A stretch of 45,740 nt of DNA, taken from positions 1-45,740 of the forward strand of contig SHNG01000037.1 in NCBI GenBank assembly GCA_004295005.1, read 5' to 3'. Below are positions 34,986-43,195 of the stretch, in pieces; within the stretch, counting starts at the first letter, position 1; the number at the start of each line of letters is the position of its first letter. Both the position numbers and the translations under genes were made by a program. The notes below the pieces were generated by a model. That model was not told where the DNA came from. It ran no database searches and worked only from the letters and a program-made list of their open reading frames with translations. This DNA comes from Gammaproteobacteria bacterium (lineage in GTDB: Bacteria > Pseudomonadota > Gammaproteobacteria > Xanthomonadales > Rhodanobacteraceae).

Positions 34986-35249
34986 ATGTCATCGATCGAA
35001 CAAACCCTGCGCAGACATATCCGCGATTCCTTGCCTGGTGCCTCCGGCTTGGTGCTGGATGATGACCTGAGCCTCATCGATGCCGGCATTCTCGACTCCA
35101 TCGGTGTGCTCAGCCTGGTGACCTGGCTGGAAAAGGAGTTCGGGATCTTTGTCGAGGATCACGAAGTCATCCCCGAGAACATCGACGGCATCGGCGCGCT
35201 GGTGCGCTTTGTCGAGGCAAAGCGCGCCGAGCTTGGCCTGGATCGATGA
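34986..35249 (+). CDS. Acyl carrier protein
   Basis: An 87-residue carrier protein. The 4'-phosphopantetheine attachment serine is S38 in I-L-D-S-I-G-V, a D-S-I variant of the usual D-S-L. A helix of type L-V-T-W-L-E-K-E-F-G-I follows, as in ACP helix II-III. The gene overlaps the AMP-ligase gene by ATGA, so the ligase probably loads this carrier. An upstream in-frame ATG (9 codons earlier) is possible, but the MSSIEQ start gives the expected length. Confidence 0.88.
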   Translation: MSSIEQTLRRHIRDSLPGASGLVLDDDLSLIDAGILDSIGVLSLVTWLEKEFGIFVEDHEVIPENIDGIGALVRFVEAKRAELGLDR

Positions 35250-36811
35250 TCCGATTCGAGGCGCTCCTGCGCCAGTCCGCCGCGCGCGACCCCGAGCGCA
35301 CTGCGCTGGTCTGCCGCCATGCGCGCACCAGCTATGCACAACTGGATGCAGCGGCGGATCAATTCGCGATTGCGCTTGGCCAGCGCGCGGAGTTTCGCAA
35401 CGGTGATCGCTGCGTGCTGTTTGCCGAGAACCGGCTCGAAACAGCGGTGGGCATTTTCGGAACCCTGCGCGCCGGTGGCGTGTTCAGCGTAATCAACCCG
35501 ACGACCAAGGCCGACAAGCTGGCCTTCGTACTGAACAATTGCGAAGCCAGCGTGCTGGTGACGCAAGCGTCCTTGCGCGCGGTTGCCCTGGCTGCCGCGG
35601 CCAGCGTGCCGAGCCTGCGTTGCGTGGTCATCATGGATGGCGCCGAAGACGATGACATGGGTTGGCATCGCTTCATGGGCGTGGACAGTCGGCGCCGTCC
35701 GCCTGATCCAGCAGGCATCGACATCGATCTCGCCATGCTGGTCTACACGTCGGGCTCCACCGGCCAGCCCAAGGGCGTGATGATGACCCATCGCAACATG
35801 GTGTTTGCCGCGACGTCGATCACCTCCTATCTGGAAATGCGCAGCGAGGATGTGGTGCTCAGCGTGCTGCCATTGTCCTTCGATTACGGGCTTTACCAGT
35901 TGTTGATGTGCGTGATGGTGGGCGCCACCCTGGTGCTGGAGAAATCCTTCGCTTTTCCGCAGAAGGTGCTGCCGCTGTTGGCCAGCGAAGGGGTGAGTGT
36001 GTTTCCACTGGTACCGACGATGGCGGCACTGCTGCTGCAACTGCGCAGCTTCGATCCGGCCCGGGCCGCGAGTGTACGCACGATCACCAACACCGCAGCG
36101 GCCCTGCCGCCGGCGCACATTCTGAAATTGCAGACCCTGTTTCCGACGGCGCGTATTTTTTCGATGTACGGCATGACCGAGTCCAAGCGCTGCACCTGGT
36201 TGCCGCCGGAGCAACTGGCCACGCGACCCGACAGCGTGGGCATTGCCATACCCGGCACCGAAGTGTGGGTGGCCGACGAGGCCGGTCAGCCGCTACCGGC
36301 CAATCAGATTGGTGAACTCGTTGTGCGCGGTGGTCATGTCATGCAGGGCTACTGGCGCAACGACGAGGCCACGGCCAAGGCCCTGCGTCCGGGTCTCTAC
36401 CCTTGGGAGCGCGTGCTGCATACCGGCGATCTGTTCCGCATGGATGCACAGGGATTTTGCTACTTCGTCGGGCGCAAGGACGACATCATCAAGTCGCGTG
36501 GCGAAAAGGTCAGTCCCAGGGAAGTGGAAAACGTGCTGCACGCCCTACCCGGCGTTGTCGAGGCCGTGGTCGTCGGCGTACCCGATGAGATCCAGGGCCA
36601 GGCACTGAAGGCCATCATCGTGCCCGCTGCGGATGCCAAGCTCGAGGCAAATGCGGTGATATCGCATTGCATCTCGCGCCTGGAGGATTTCATGGTGCCG
36701 CGCCTGATCGAATTCCGCGAAAGCCTGCCGAAGTCGGCCAACGGCAAGATCCAGCGCACGCTGCTGCAAGCCGAAGCCGAACGGCGCAGCGTGCCGGGCG
36801 AGGCGACCTAG
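35246..36811 (+). CDS. AMP-forming acyl-CoA/acyl-ACP ligase, exosortase A-associated type
   Basis: A 521-residue member of the ANL adenylating superfamily. The P-loop Y-T-S-G-S-T-G-Q-P-K-G, the adenine-binding Y-G-M-T-E-S, the hinge region G-R-K-D-D-I-I-K-S-R-G and the catalytic lysine in N-G-K-I-Q-R-T are intact. It activates a carboxylic acid as an acyl-adenylate and passes it to a thiol, here most likely the adjacent ACP, to which it is coupled by ATGA. Sequence style and the nearby glycosyltransferase and PLP decarboxylase match the TIGR03098 group of exosortase-linked loci. The acid substrate is unknown. Confidence 0.88.
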   Translation: MIRFEALLRQSAARDPERTALVCRHARTSYAQLDAAADQFAIALGQRAEFRNGDRCVLFAENRLETAVGIFGTLRAGGVFSVINPTTKADKLAFVLNNCEASVLVTQASLRAVALAAAASVPSLRCVVIMDGAEDDDMGWHRFMGVDSRRRPPDPAGIDIDLAMLVYTSGSTGQPKGVMMTHRNMVFAATSITSYLEMRSEDVVLSVLPLSFDYGLYQLLMCVMVGATLVLEKSFAFPQKVLPLLASEGVSVFPLVPTMAALLLQLRSFDPARAASVRTITNTAAALPPAHILKLQTLFPTARIFSMYGMTESKRCTWLPPEQLATRPDSVGIAIPGTEVWVADEAGQPLPANQIGELVVRGGHVMQGYWRNDEATAKALRPGLYPWERVLHTGDLFRMDAQGFCYFVGRKDDIIKSRGEKVSPREVENVLHALPGVVEAVVVGVPDEIQGQALKAIIVPAADAKLEANAVISHCISRLEDFMVPRLIEFRESLPKSANGKIQRTLLQAEAERRSVPGEAT

Positions 36812-37006
36812 CCCGCAGTGCGGCGATGGAAAGCCGCCGGCCTCTTTCCAGGCGCTTCGAAAAAGCCAAGTCTTCAACCAGCCAGCGCAGCAACAGCAAG
36901 GGCGCCAACTTGTCTGTTCACGCTCGCACCTGCCAAGGCCACCTGTCGACTGCCGAAATGTCCGGCCCACGGGTCTATACTCGGCGTCCAGTCCATTCAT
37001 GCGTGG

Positions 37007-37642
37007 ATGTCGGTCATGCTACTCCAAACCCGGCAACACCAGACGACGGCTTTCCGGATTTGCGGGATGCTCGTCTGGCTGATGCTCGGATCAAGCGTGT
37101 GTGCTGTCCACGCAAAGGAGAAGCCCATGCAATCGCACGCCCATGTCTACGAGATCGCTGTTCGGGGAAAGCCACAATCCGTGTTGTCGCTGCTTCCGCC
37201 CGATCATGTGTTCAAGAATGGGCTTCCGGGCGCGGCCATCCTTGGTTCAATGAAACAAGCTCCGAACGCGGGCGGTGAAATCACCGCGGACAATGTCGTG
37301 CCAAACCCCGGGTTTGTCACCTTCTTGCAGGAGTTCATTTCACGCAACACGCCGGCAGACCCGGCCTTTCAAAGAGCCGCACGCAAGCAAGGTGAAGGTT
37401 GGGTTTATGTCATCGATGGTCGCACACCAACCCCCAAGGGTGATGTGCCATTGGAGGACGTCGTGGGTGGATTTCGAGTTCAGGAAGGCGTCCTGGTGGA
37501 GGGTTCATACCATCCCATGAATTCCTACAGGGTCATTGGCGCGAATGGCGTCATGCGGCTTGATGGTTTCCTGTTGCCGCGCTTGATCGATGCCCTGCAG
37601 CAACTGCGCGTTGAGGACGGCGCAGGCGAAGCTGCGCGATAG
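37007..37642 (+). CDS. Hypothetical protein, probably secreted (start ambiguous)
   Basis: Two starts are plausible. The MSVMLLQ start gives 211 residues with a signal-like N-terminus (hydrophobic M-L-V-W-L-M-L-G-S-S then C-A-V-H-A cleavage). The MQSHAH start at 37127 gives a 171-residue protein without it, but has AAAGGAG 6 nt upstream. The body is soluble with G-W-V-Y-V-I-D-G-R-T and V-L-V-E-G-S-Y-H-P-M-N-S-Y, no family recognised. A TATACT box near 36975 suggests its own promoter. Confidence 0.65.
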   Translation: MSVMLLQTRQHQTTAFRICGMLVWLMLGSSVCAVHAKEKPMQSHAHVYEIAVRGKPQSVLSLLPPDHVFKNGLPGAAILGSMKQAPNAGGEITADNVVPNPGFVTFLQEFISRNTPADPAFQRAARKQGEGWVYVIDGRTPTPKGDVPLEDVVGGFRVQEGVLVEGSYHPMNSYRVIGANGVMRLDGFLLPRLIDALQQLRVEDGAGEAAR

Positions 37643-38010
37643 CCAAGGCAGGGCTGGGAAAACAAGCTTTGGCTGGTCGTTCCCGCTCTCGGGAATGACA
37701 AGGCTCATTCAGCGTTGCCCGGACAGGTTGTTGAAAAACGGACTGGCTGCATGATGGAAATGGTTCGGTCTCGCCTTGGCGCCTTGGCGAAGCTGCAAGG
37801 AACTCTTCTGAACTTGCTCTTGTTGCCTCATTCTGACAAGCGCGTGCTGGCATGGCGCGAGACAGGCTGATCCAACGGAATCCGCGATTGTTGCCGGTGG
37901 ATCTGGAAGAGCAGTGGGTGCCCAAATCATTAGCCCATGCGCTGCAAGCTCTGGCCGAGCAACTGGATCCTTCTGCGTTCGATGCGCGATGCGCATGTTG
38001 CCACGAGCGT
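37643..38010. other. Intergenic region, nothing but a REP remnant
   Basis: This 368-bp gap lies between convergent genes. The only structure seen is a TTCCCG-CTCT-CGGGAA hairpin at 37680-37695, of the same type as the REP palindromes elsewhere in the window. Short open frames here are low-complexity shadows. Confidence 0.6.
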
Positions 38011-38922
38011 TCAAGGCAAACCGGATTCGCAGGTGGAACAGGAGGCTTTGCGGTCGCCGGCGTGCGCCACGCGCTCACGCCGGATCAGGTAGAGGCCGCT
38101 GGCGACGATGATGCCGGCACCGAGCCAGGTGATGCGATCAGGCAGCACGCCCCACAACGCGACATCCAGCCCCAGCCCCCAAGCCAGTGCGGTGTACTCG
38201 AATGGGGCGATCACCGAGGCTTCTCCGCGCGAGAAGGCTTCGGTGATCGCAACCTGACCCAGGGTGCCGGCCACGCCCACGCCCGCGATGATCCAGGCAT
38301 GCTCAAGGCGCGGCGGCACCCAATCGGGCCAGGCCAGCGCACCTGCACCCAGGGTCATCAGCAGCATCAGCCAAAACACCATGGCCTGGGTGCTGTCGCT
38401 GCGTGCCAGCACACGCACGGTGATGGCCGAGGCCGCGTAGCCGACGGCCGCACCCAACACGGCCAAGCCGGCCAGTGACAGCGCGCCTTCGCCGGTGGGG
38501 CGCAATACCACCAGCACGCCGACAAGGCCGACTCCGATGGCCGTCCAGCGCAACGGCCCTACGTGTTCGCCGAGAACGGGTACCGAAAGCGCGGCTATCA
38601 GCAAGGGCGCGACAAAAAAGATCGTGTAGGCCGTGCTCAGCGGCAGATGGCGCAAGGCGTAGACGAAGGCCACCATCATGCCCACGCCAAGCACGGCACG
38701 CAGCAGGTGCAGGGGCCAGCGCACGCGCAGCAGGGAACGAAAGCCAACCGTTGCGGCTACCCAGGCCAACACCAGCGGCAACGACGATGCGCCGCGCAAG
38801 GCGGCCACCTGGGTCGCCGGATAGTGTGGCGACAACAGTTTCAGGCCCGCGTCCATCAGCGAGAAAGCGCCGACGGCGAACAGCATCATCAGGATTCCGG
38901 AGAGATTGGATGAGCGGGGCAT
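38011..38922 (-). CDS. EamA/DMT superfamily permease
   Basis: A 303-residue inner-membrane protein with ten predicted helices in two EamA repeats. Each repeat ends in the typical segment: V-A-P-L-L-I-A-A-L-S-V-P-V-L-G-E in the first half and the corresponding I-A-P-F-E-Y-T-A-L-A-W-G in the second. Members export amino acids, metabolites or nucleotide sugars; the substrate is not predictable. The C-terminal tail after the last helix is short, basic and Cys/Ser-rich. It is read toward the REP-containing gap. Confidence 0.88.
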   Translation of the reverse strand: MPRSSNLSGILMMLFAVGAFSLMDAGLKLLSPHYPATQVAALRGASSLPLVLAWVAATVGFRSLLRVRWPLHLLRAVLGVGMMVAFVYALRHLPLSTAYTIFFVAPLLIAALSVPVLGEHVGPLRWTAIGVGLVGVLVVLRPTGEGALSLAGLAVLGAAVGYAASAITVRVLARSDSTQAMVFWLMLLMTLGAGALAWPDWVPPRLEHAWIIAGVGVAGTLGQVAITEAFSRGEASVIAPFEYTALAWGLGLDVALWGVLPDRITWLGAGIIVASGLYLIRRERVAHAGDRKASCSTCESGLP

Positions 38923-38984
38923 GTCGCATTATGGCATCGCGCAAGCAGACGCCTGTGCTGTTGCTTTGCCATCATCGAGAAACC

Positions 38985-40241
38985 TCAAACCAGCGCTTCG
39001 ATCACATCCGGGTGTGAGAGGAATTCGCGTGGACTGGCGGAGCGCCCATAGGCGCCGGACTGGAACACGACGAACAGGTCACCGGGTTCGGCCTCATCCA
39101 TCTCGACGCGATCGGCGAGCAGATCCAGCGGTGTGCACAGTGGCCCCACTACGCTGACGGTTTCGCGCATCCCAGTGCGACGATTGAGGGCGACCGGATA
39201 ATTGCGCCGGATCACCTGGCCGAAGTTGCCGCTCGCCGCCAGGTGATGGTGCATGCCTCCGTCGACCACCAGGAACACTTCGCCCCGTGAGGTCTTGCGG
39301 TCGATGACGCGGGCCACATAGATGCCGGCTTCACCGACCAGATAACGTCCGAGCTCCAGGGCAAGGTGGGCACCGGGCAGTTCGCGTCGGCAGCGATCTG
39401 CAAGTACAGCAAGCTGGTCGGCGACCGGCGCGAGTTCGAGGCGCTTGTCATGTGCGGAATAGGGAATGCCGAAGCCACCACCGAGGTTGAGGATGCGTGG
39501 AGATGAGGGGCATTGGTCCAGCCATCCGGTGACCAGATCAAAGCTGCGTGACTGCGCCTCGATGATGGCCTCGGCATGAAGGTTCTGCGAACCGGCAAAC
39601 AGGTGGAAACCCTCGAAGCCGAGTTGGCGCTCGCCGATTTGCCGCAACAGTTCCGGCACGCGTTCGGCATCCACGCCGAACGGGCGCGCACCGCCACTCA
39701 TCTTCATGCCCGAGGCGCGCAACTCGAAGGGCAGGTTCACGCGCACCGCAACGCGCGCAGCGATGCCCAGCGTGTCGCTGGCGCGCGCCAGCAACGCCAG
39801 TTCGCGAAACGATTCGATGTTGATCAGGATGCCGGCGGCCACCGCCTGCGCGAGTTCCGCTTCGGATTTTCCCGGCCCGGCGAAGCTGATTGCATCCGCC
39901 CGCATGCCACTGTCCAGCGCCACGCGCATCTCGCCTGCCGAGGCGACATCGATGCCATCGACGCGACTAGCCATGTGACAGACCAGGGCCGGCATGGGAT
40001 TGGCCTTCATCGCATAGTGGATGCGAATGCCGTTGGGCAGCGACTGGCGCAGCAAATCGATGCGTGCGTCGATGCGTGCGCGGTCGTGGAGGTAACACGG
40101 TGTGCCGCCCACTTCCGCCACGACTTGCGACAGCGGCCGGGCAGCAATCAACCATTCACCATCGGCACGGCGCGGCCATGGCTCGATGGCCATGCCTGCG
40201 GTTTCCTGGGTGGTCGGGACTGAAGCAGTGCTCTTGCTCAT
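38985..40241 (-). CDS. PLP-dependent decarboxylase (ornithine/DAP decarboxylase fold), exosortase A-associated type
   Basis: A 418-residue fold-type III PLP enzyme. The PLP lysine is K79 in H-Y-A-M-K-A-N-P; the phosphate-binding G-G-G-F-G-I-P and the C-terminal active-site V-G-P-L-C-T-P and G-A-Y-G segments of diaminopimelate/ornithine decarboxylases are present. Substrate is probably a basic or diamino acid. Together with the AMP ligase and ACP this matches the TIGR03099 group. The start MSKST is chosen; MAIEPW sixteen codons later, with AGGAAA upstream, is a real alternative. It lies 67 bp after the secreted-protein gene on the same strand. Confidence 0.88.
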   Translation of the reverse strand: MSKSTASVPTTQETAGMAIEPWPRRADGEWLIAARPLSQVVAEVGGTPCYLHDRARIDARIDLLRQSLPNGIRIHYAMKANPMPALVCHMASRVDGIDVASAGEMRVALDSGMRADAISFAGPGKSEAELAQAVAAGILINIESFRELALLARASDTLGIAARVAVRVNLPFELRASGMKMSGGARPFGVDAERVPELLRQIGERQLGFEGFHLFAGSQNLHAEAIIEAQSRSFDLVTGWLDQCPSSPRILNLGGGFGIPYSAHDKRLELAPVADQLAVLADRCRRELPGAHLALELGRYLVGEAGIYVARVIDRKTSRGEVFLVVDGGMHHHLAASGNFGQVIRRNYPVALNRRTGMRETVSVVGPLCTPLDLLADRVEMDEAEPGDLFVVFQSGAYGRSASPREFLSHPDVIEALV

Positions 40242-40308
40242 GCGTGCATCGGTTTCTGCGGATTGCCGCGATTGCAGCGCAGGCCATCGCAAAGCGCAAC
40301 TGCACGCA

Positions 40309-41211
40309 TCATTCGAAACCGTGTTCGAACACCACATCCCCGGTCTGGAACGCCATCAGCCACAGCACCGCGCCCTGACTCGGTGACTGCGTCCAGCTCA
40401 CGTTGTAACTGCCGGCACTGGCGACCTGGCGCACAGCGACCACGCATTGCACGGCGCTGTTCGGCGGCAGGGAGACAAAATTCTCGATGATGGAAAAACC
40501 ATTGTTCGGGACTGCACTGTGCTGGAGGCCACCGGCATCGCCCCACCAGAATGCGACCAGGGTTGCCGGTCCGCTGGTGCTTACGTTGGCGCTGGTCACC
40601 ACGGGCGCGGCCTGGGGATAGTTCTGGGCGACCGCATGAAGGGCTGCCGATTGACGGACCTCAATGAATGGGACCGTGATTTCGCCGGATGGCACGGCGT
40701 TCTTGACGATGCTCACCACATGTCCGTTGCCGCCGTTCGCGGAATTGACGATGTAGGCCTTGACGTCGAACTCGCCGTTGTAGCCGCGATAGATCACGGG
40801 GGCACCCAGCAGTGTCCAGGTATTGCCCTTGTTGTCGGTGGGGCCCTGGTTGTTCGCGGTGTAGCCTGCGCTGAATGCGATCAGCGAACTGCCGGATGCT
40901 TGCGTATTGATGGGCGGCGTGCTGGCCACCGATGGACCGTTGCCATCCTCATGCCACAGCAGGACGTGACTGCCGAGTTGGGATGCCACGACATCCGCCC
41001 CAAGACAGGCCTCGCGGACGGAATCCGAATGCCAGGGATTGCCCGCATCGCACGGCGCAAAGCTGGGTGCCTGGCCAAGCCCGTCGGTGCGGTGAGTAAG
41101 GTGCCGGTGGATCATGCCGACGCGATCAACGATCTGCGGCCCCGCAAACACCAGGCTGGCGCACACCGCTGACCCGCACAAAAGCAAGATGGCACGACTG
41201 GCGTTCAACAT
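40309..41211 (-). CDS. Secreted protein of unknown function with D-V-V-F-E-H-G-F-E terminus
   Basis: A 300-residue protein with a signal peptide (hydrophobic core I-L-L-L-C-G-S-A-V-C, cleavage near V-F-A-G). The mature part is rich in Ser, Asn, Gly and Val with beta-strand patterns (S-G-S-S-L-I-A-F-S-A-G-Y, T-W-T-L-L-G-A-P-V-I-Y-R, A-T-L-V-A-F-W-W-G-D-A-G-G), suggesting a beta-sandwich. No catalytic motif was seen. The frame stays open far upstream, but that part is antisense to the methyltransferase gene and is rejected. The ending resembles that of the HzsA-related protein. Confidence 0.75.
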   Translation of the reverse strand: MLNASRAILLLCGSAVCASLVFAGPQIVDRVGMIHRHLTHRTDGLGQAPSFAPCDAGNPWHSDSVREACLGADVVASQLGSHVLLWHEDGNGPSVASTPPINTQASGSSLIAFSAGYTANNQGPTDNKGNTWTLLGAPVIYRGYNGEFDVKAYIVNSANGGNGHVVSIVKNAVPSGEITVPFIEVRQSAALHAVAQNYPQAAPVVTSANVSTSGPATLVAFWWGDAGGLQHSAVPNNGFSIIENFVSLPPNSAVQCVVAVRQVASAGSYNVSWTQSPSQGAVLWLMAFQTGDVVFEHGFE

Positions 41212-41382
41212 GGATCGGTCACCACAAGGGACGCCGATGCTACTCGCGTAATTGCGGCGTCGCCAACCGGTGCGCCTCGGCAGGATTCGGCTACCATTGC
41301 CGCCCGGCCCGTCGTTCTCCCGGTTTGCGAGAACTGTTTGGACTTGTCGCGGTCCGCGTTCATCGCTTATCGGAGAGAAGAC

Positions 41383-42273
41383 GTGGGCGCCCAGCGCAAG
41401 CGAATCCGCCGAATCCTGGATGAAATCTGCGAATTGCCGGTGATCAGCCTGTTCGCCAGGCCGCTGGCGCGGCGGCGTTTCCGCGCGCACCGGCGCGGCA
41501 ATGCCTATTTCGGGGCCTACGCGAGCTTTGCGGAGGCGAAGCGCGACGTTCCGCAAGGCAAGCCGGCGGACTACAACACCGAGGCCGCAGCGGACCTTTA
41601 TACACATCGACAACAGTGCGTGGAGGCCAGCGATTATCCGGCACTGTTCTGGCTGAAGCACTTCCTGGACAAAGGCGCGCGCCGCATTTTCGACATGGGC
41701 GGTCATGTAGGTCTCAGCTACTACGCTTTCGCGCACCTGATCGATTACCCCGGTGATCTGCATTGGCAGGTTCACGACCTGCCGCGGGTGATGGAGAAGG
41801 GGCGCCAGCTCGCAGACGAGCGTGGCGTGGCTTCGACGCTTGAGTTCGTCGATCGCGAACAAGCCAGTGGCTGTGACGTGTTCATGGCCAAGGGAGTGCT
41901 GCAGTACCTGGAATGCGATCTGGCCGGATTCCTGCGCACGCTCGCGGTGCTGCCCCGGCAACTTCTGATCAACCTGACCCCGATGCATCCGCAGCAGACC
42001 TGTTTCACCTTGCAGAACATCGGTGTTGCCGTGTGCCCCTACCGGATCAGTGGCGAACCGCAATTCATCGCCGACCTGCAGGCGCTGGGTTATCGCCTGG
42101 TGGAACGCTGGGAACACCATGATCGCGCGGTGCGCATACCGTTCGAACCACAGGCTTCGATTGACCGGTACCTTGGATATTGCTTCGTTCTGGACGGAGC
42201 GCAGACAGCCGACGCCTCGACCGAGACCCGCGTCAACCTGATGCAAAGCGCAGCATGCGGGGCCAATCCATGA
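41383..42273 (+). CDS. SAM-dependent methyltransferase, TIGR04325-like
   Basis: A 296-residue protein. The SAM-binding loop is F-D104-M-G-G-H-V-G-L-S-Y-Y, followed by W-Q-V-H-D-L-P and later M-A-K-G-V-L-Q-Y-L. This arrangement is that of the TIGR04325 (LIC12133-type) putative methyltransferases found in surface-sugar and natural-product loci. The start is a GTG with GGAG 7 nt upstream; a TTG 45 bases earlier lacks support. It overlaps the next gene by ATGA, so the two are translationally coupled. The methyl acceptor is unknown. Confidence 0.85.
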   Translation: MGAQRKRIRRILDEICELPVISLFARPLARRRFRAHRRGNAYFGAYASFAEAKRDVPQGKPADYNTEAAADLYTHRQQCVEASDYPALFWLKHFLDKGARRIFDMGGHVGLSYYAFAHLIDYPGDLHWQVHDLPRVMEKGRQLADERGVASTLEFVDREQASGCDVFMAKGVLQYLECDLAGFLRTLAVLPRQLLINLTPMHPQQTCFTLQNIGVAVCPYRISGEPQFIADLQALGYRLVERWEHHDRAVRIPFEPQASIDRYLGYCFVLDGAQTADASTETRVNLMQSAACGANP

Positions 42274-43193
42274 ACGGAAAGCACCCGTGTGCCATTGATC
42301 TGGATTGGCAGGTTTTTGATCCTTGGCGGATCCAATCGTTTCGCCACCAATTGATGGCGCATCCCTTGCTGGATATCGCCTCCCTGGTCGAACTTGGCCA
42401 GCGCCTGGAAAGCAAGGGTCGCGTGCGCACCCACAGCAACGATGCGGCCGCGGGAACGTCGTTCAACAATGCGCCACGCCTGCATCCCAATGCTCGTTCG
42501 GCAGCCGACACGCTGGCGCACATTGCCGATGCCCGTGCCTGGATGTCACTGCTCAACGTGCAGACCGACCCGCAGTACCGCGTGCTGGTGGATGAAATGC
42601 TGGATGGCATCGGCCGCAACATCCGCAGCAAGGATCCCGGCATGTGCTATCGCGGCGGCTGGATCTTCGTCACCTCGCCGCGCACGGTCACGCCCTTCCA
42701 TTTCGACAAGGAGCACAACTTCCTGTTTCAGGTGCAGGGTCGCAAGAAGGTTTACGTGTGGGACCATCGCGACAAGGTCACCGCGTCCGAGGCGGCACGT
42801 GATCGCTTCCATGCCTGCCATGAACGCGATTTGCTTGAGTGGAGCGAGGCTTTGCGTGAACGCGCCCAGGTGTTCGAATTGCAGCCCGGCGAAGGCGTGT
42901 ACATGCCGAGCACCAGTCCGCACATGGTCGAGAACGGTGATGGACCCTCGATCACCATGAGCTTCACCTACTACACCGATGCGACGCGCAGGGACAGCCT
43001 GTTGCATCGTGCGCATTACAAGATGCGCAAACTCGGACTGAGCCCTGCGGCGGTCGGCGAGAATCGTGTGCTCGATGCGCTCCTGCATGGGTCCATGCGC
43101 GCCCTGACCGATGGCAGGTTGATCGTGCGCCGATTGGCGGGTCGATCACTGCGCTCCGATCGTGCACCCTATGCACACGCCGATGTGCATTGA
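42270..43193 (+). CDS. JmjC/cupin-8-like Fe(II)/2-oxoglutarate oxygenase
   Basis: A 307-residue protein with the iron-binding facial triad of JmjC-type oxygenases: H144-F-D146 in T-P-F-H-F-D-K-E-H and distal H218 in S-P-H-M-V-E-N. The strand N-F-L-F-Q-V-Q-G-R-K-K-V-Y-V-W and the Y-M-P-S segment before the last histidine are typical. Members hydroxylate amino-acid residues or carrier-bound intermediates. It overlaps the methyltransferase by ATGA and ends 2 bp before the NRPS start, so it is probably a tailoring enzyme of that pathway; this is inferred from position. Confidence 0.87.
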   Translation: MNGKHPCAIDLDWQVFDPWRIQSFRHQLMAHPLLDIASLVELGQRLESKGRVRTHSNDAAAGTSFNNAPRLHPNARSAADTLAHIADARAWMSLLNVQTDPQYRVLVDEMLDGIGRNIRSKDPGMCYRGGWIFVTSPRTVTPFHFDKEHNFLFQVQGRKKVYVWDHRDKVTASEAARDRFHACHERDLLEWSEALRERAQVFELQPGEGVYMPSTSPHMVENGDGPSITMSFTYYTDATRRDSLLHRAHYKMRKLGLSPAAVGENRVLDALLHGSMRALTDGRLIVRRLAGRSLRSDRAPYAHADVH

Positions 43194-43195
43194 CC

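Noticed and set aside
41212-42246. Upstream extension of the 40309 secreted protein
   Set aside because: The extra frame is antisense to the methyltransferase; a signal peptide starts at 41211.
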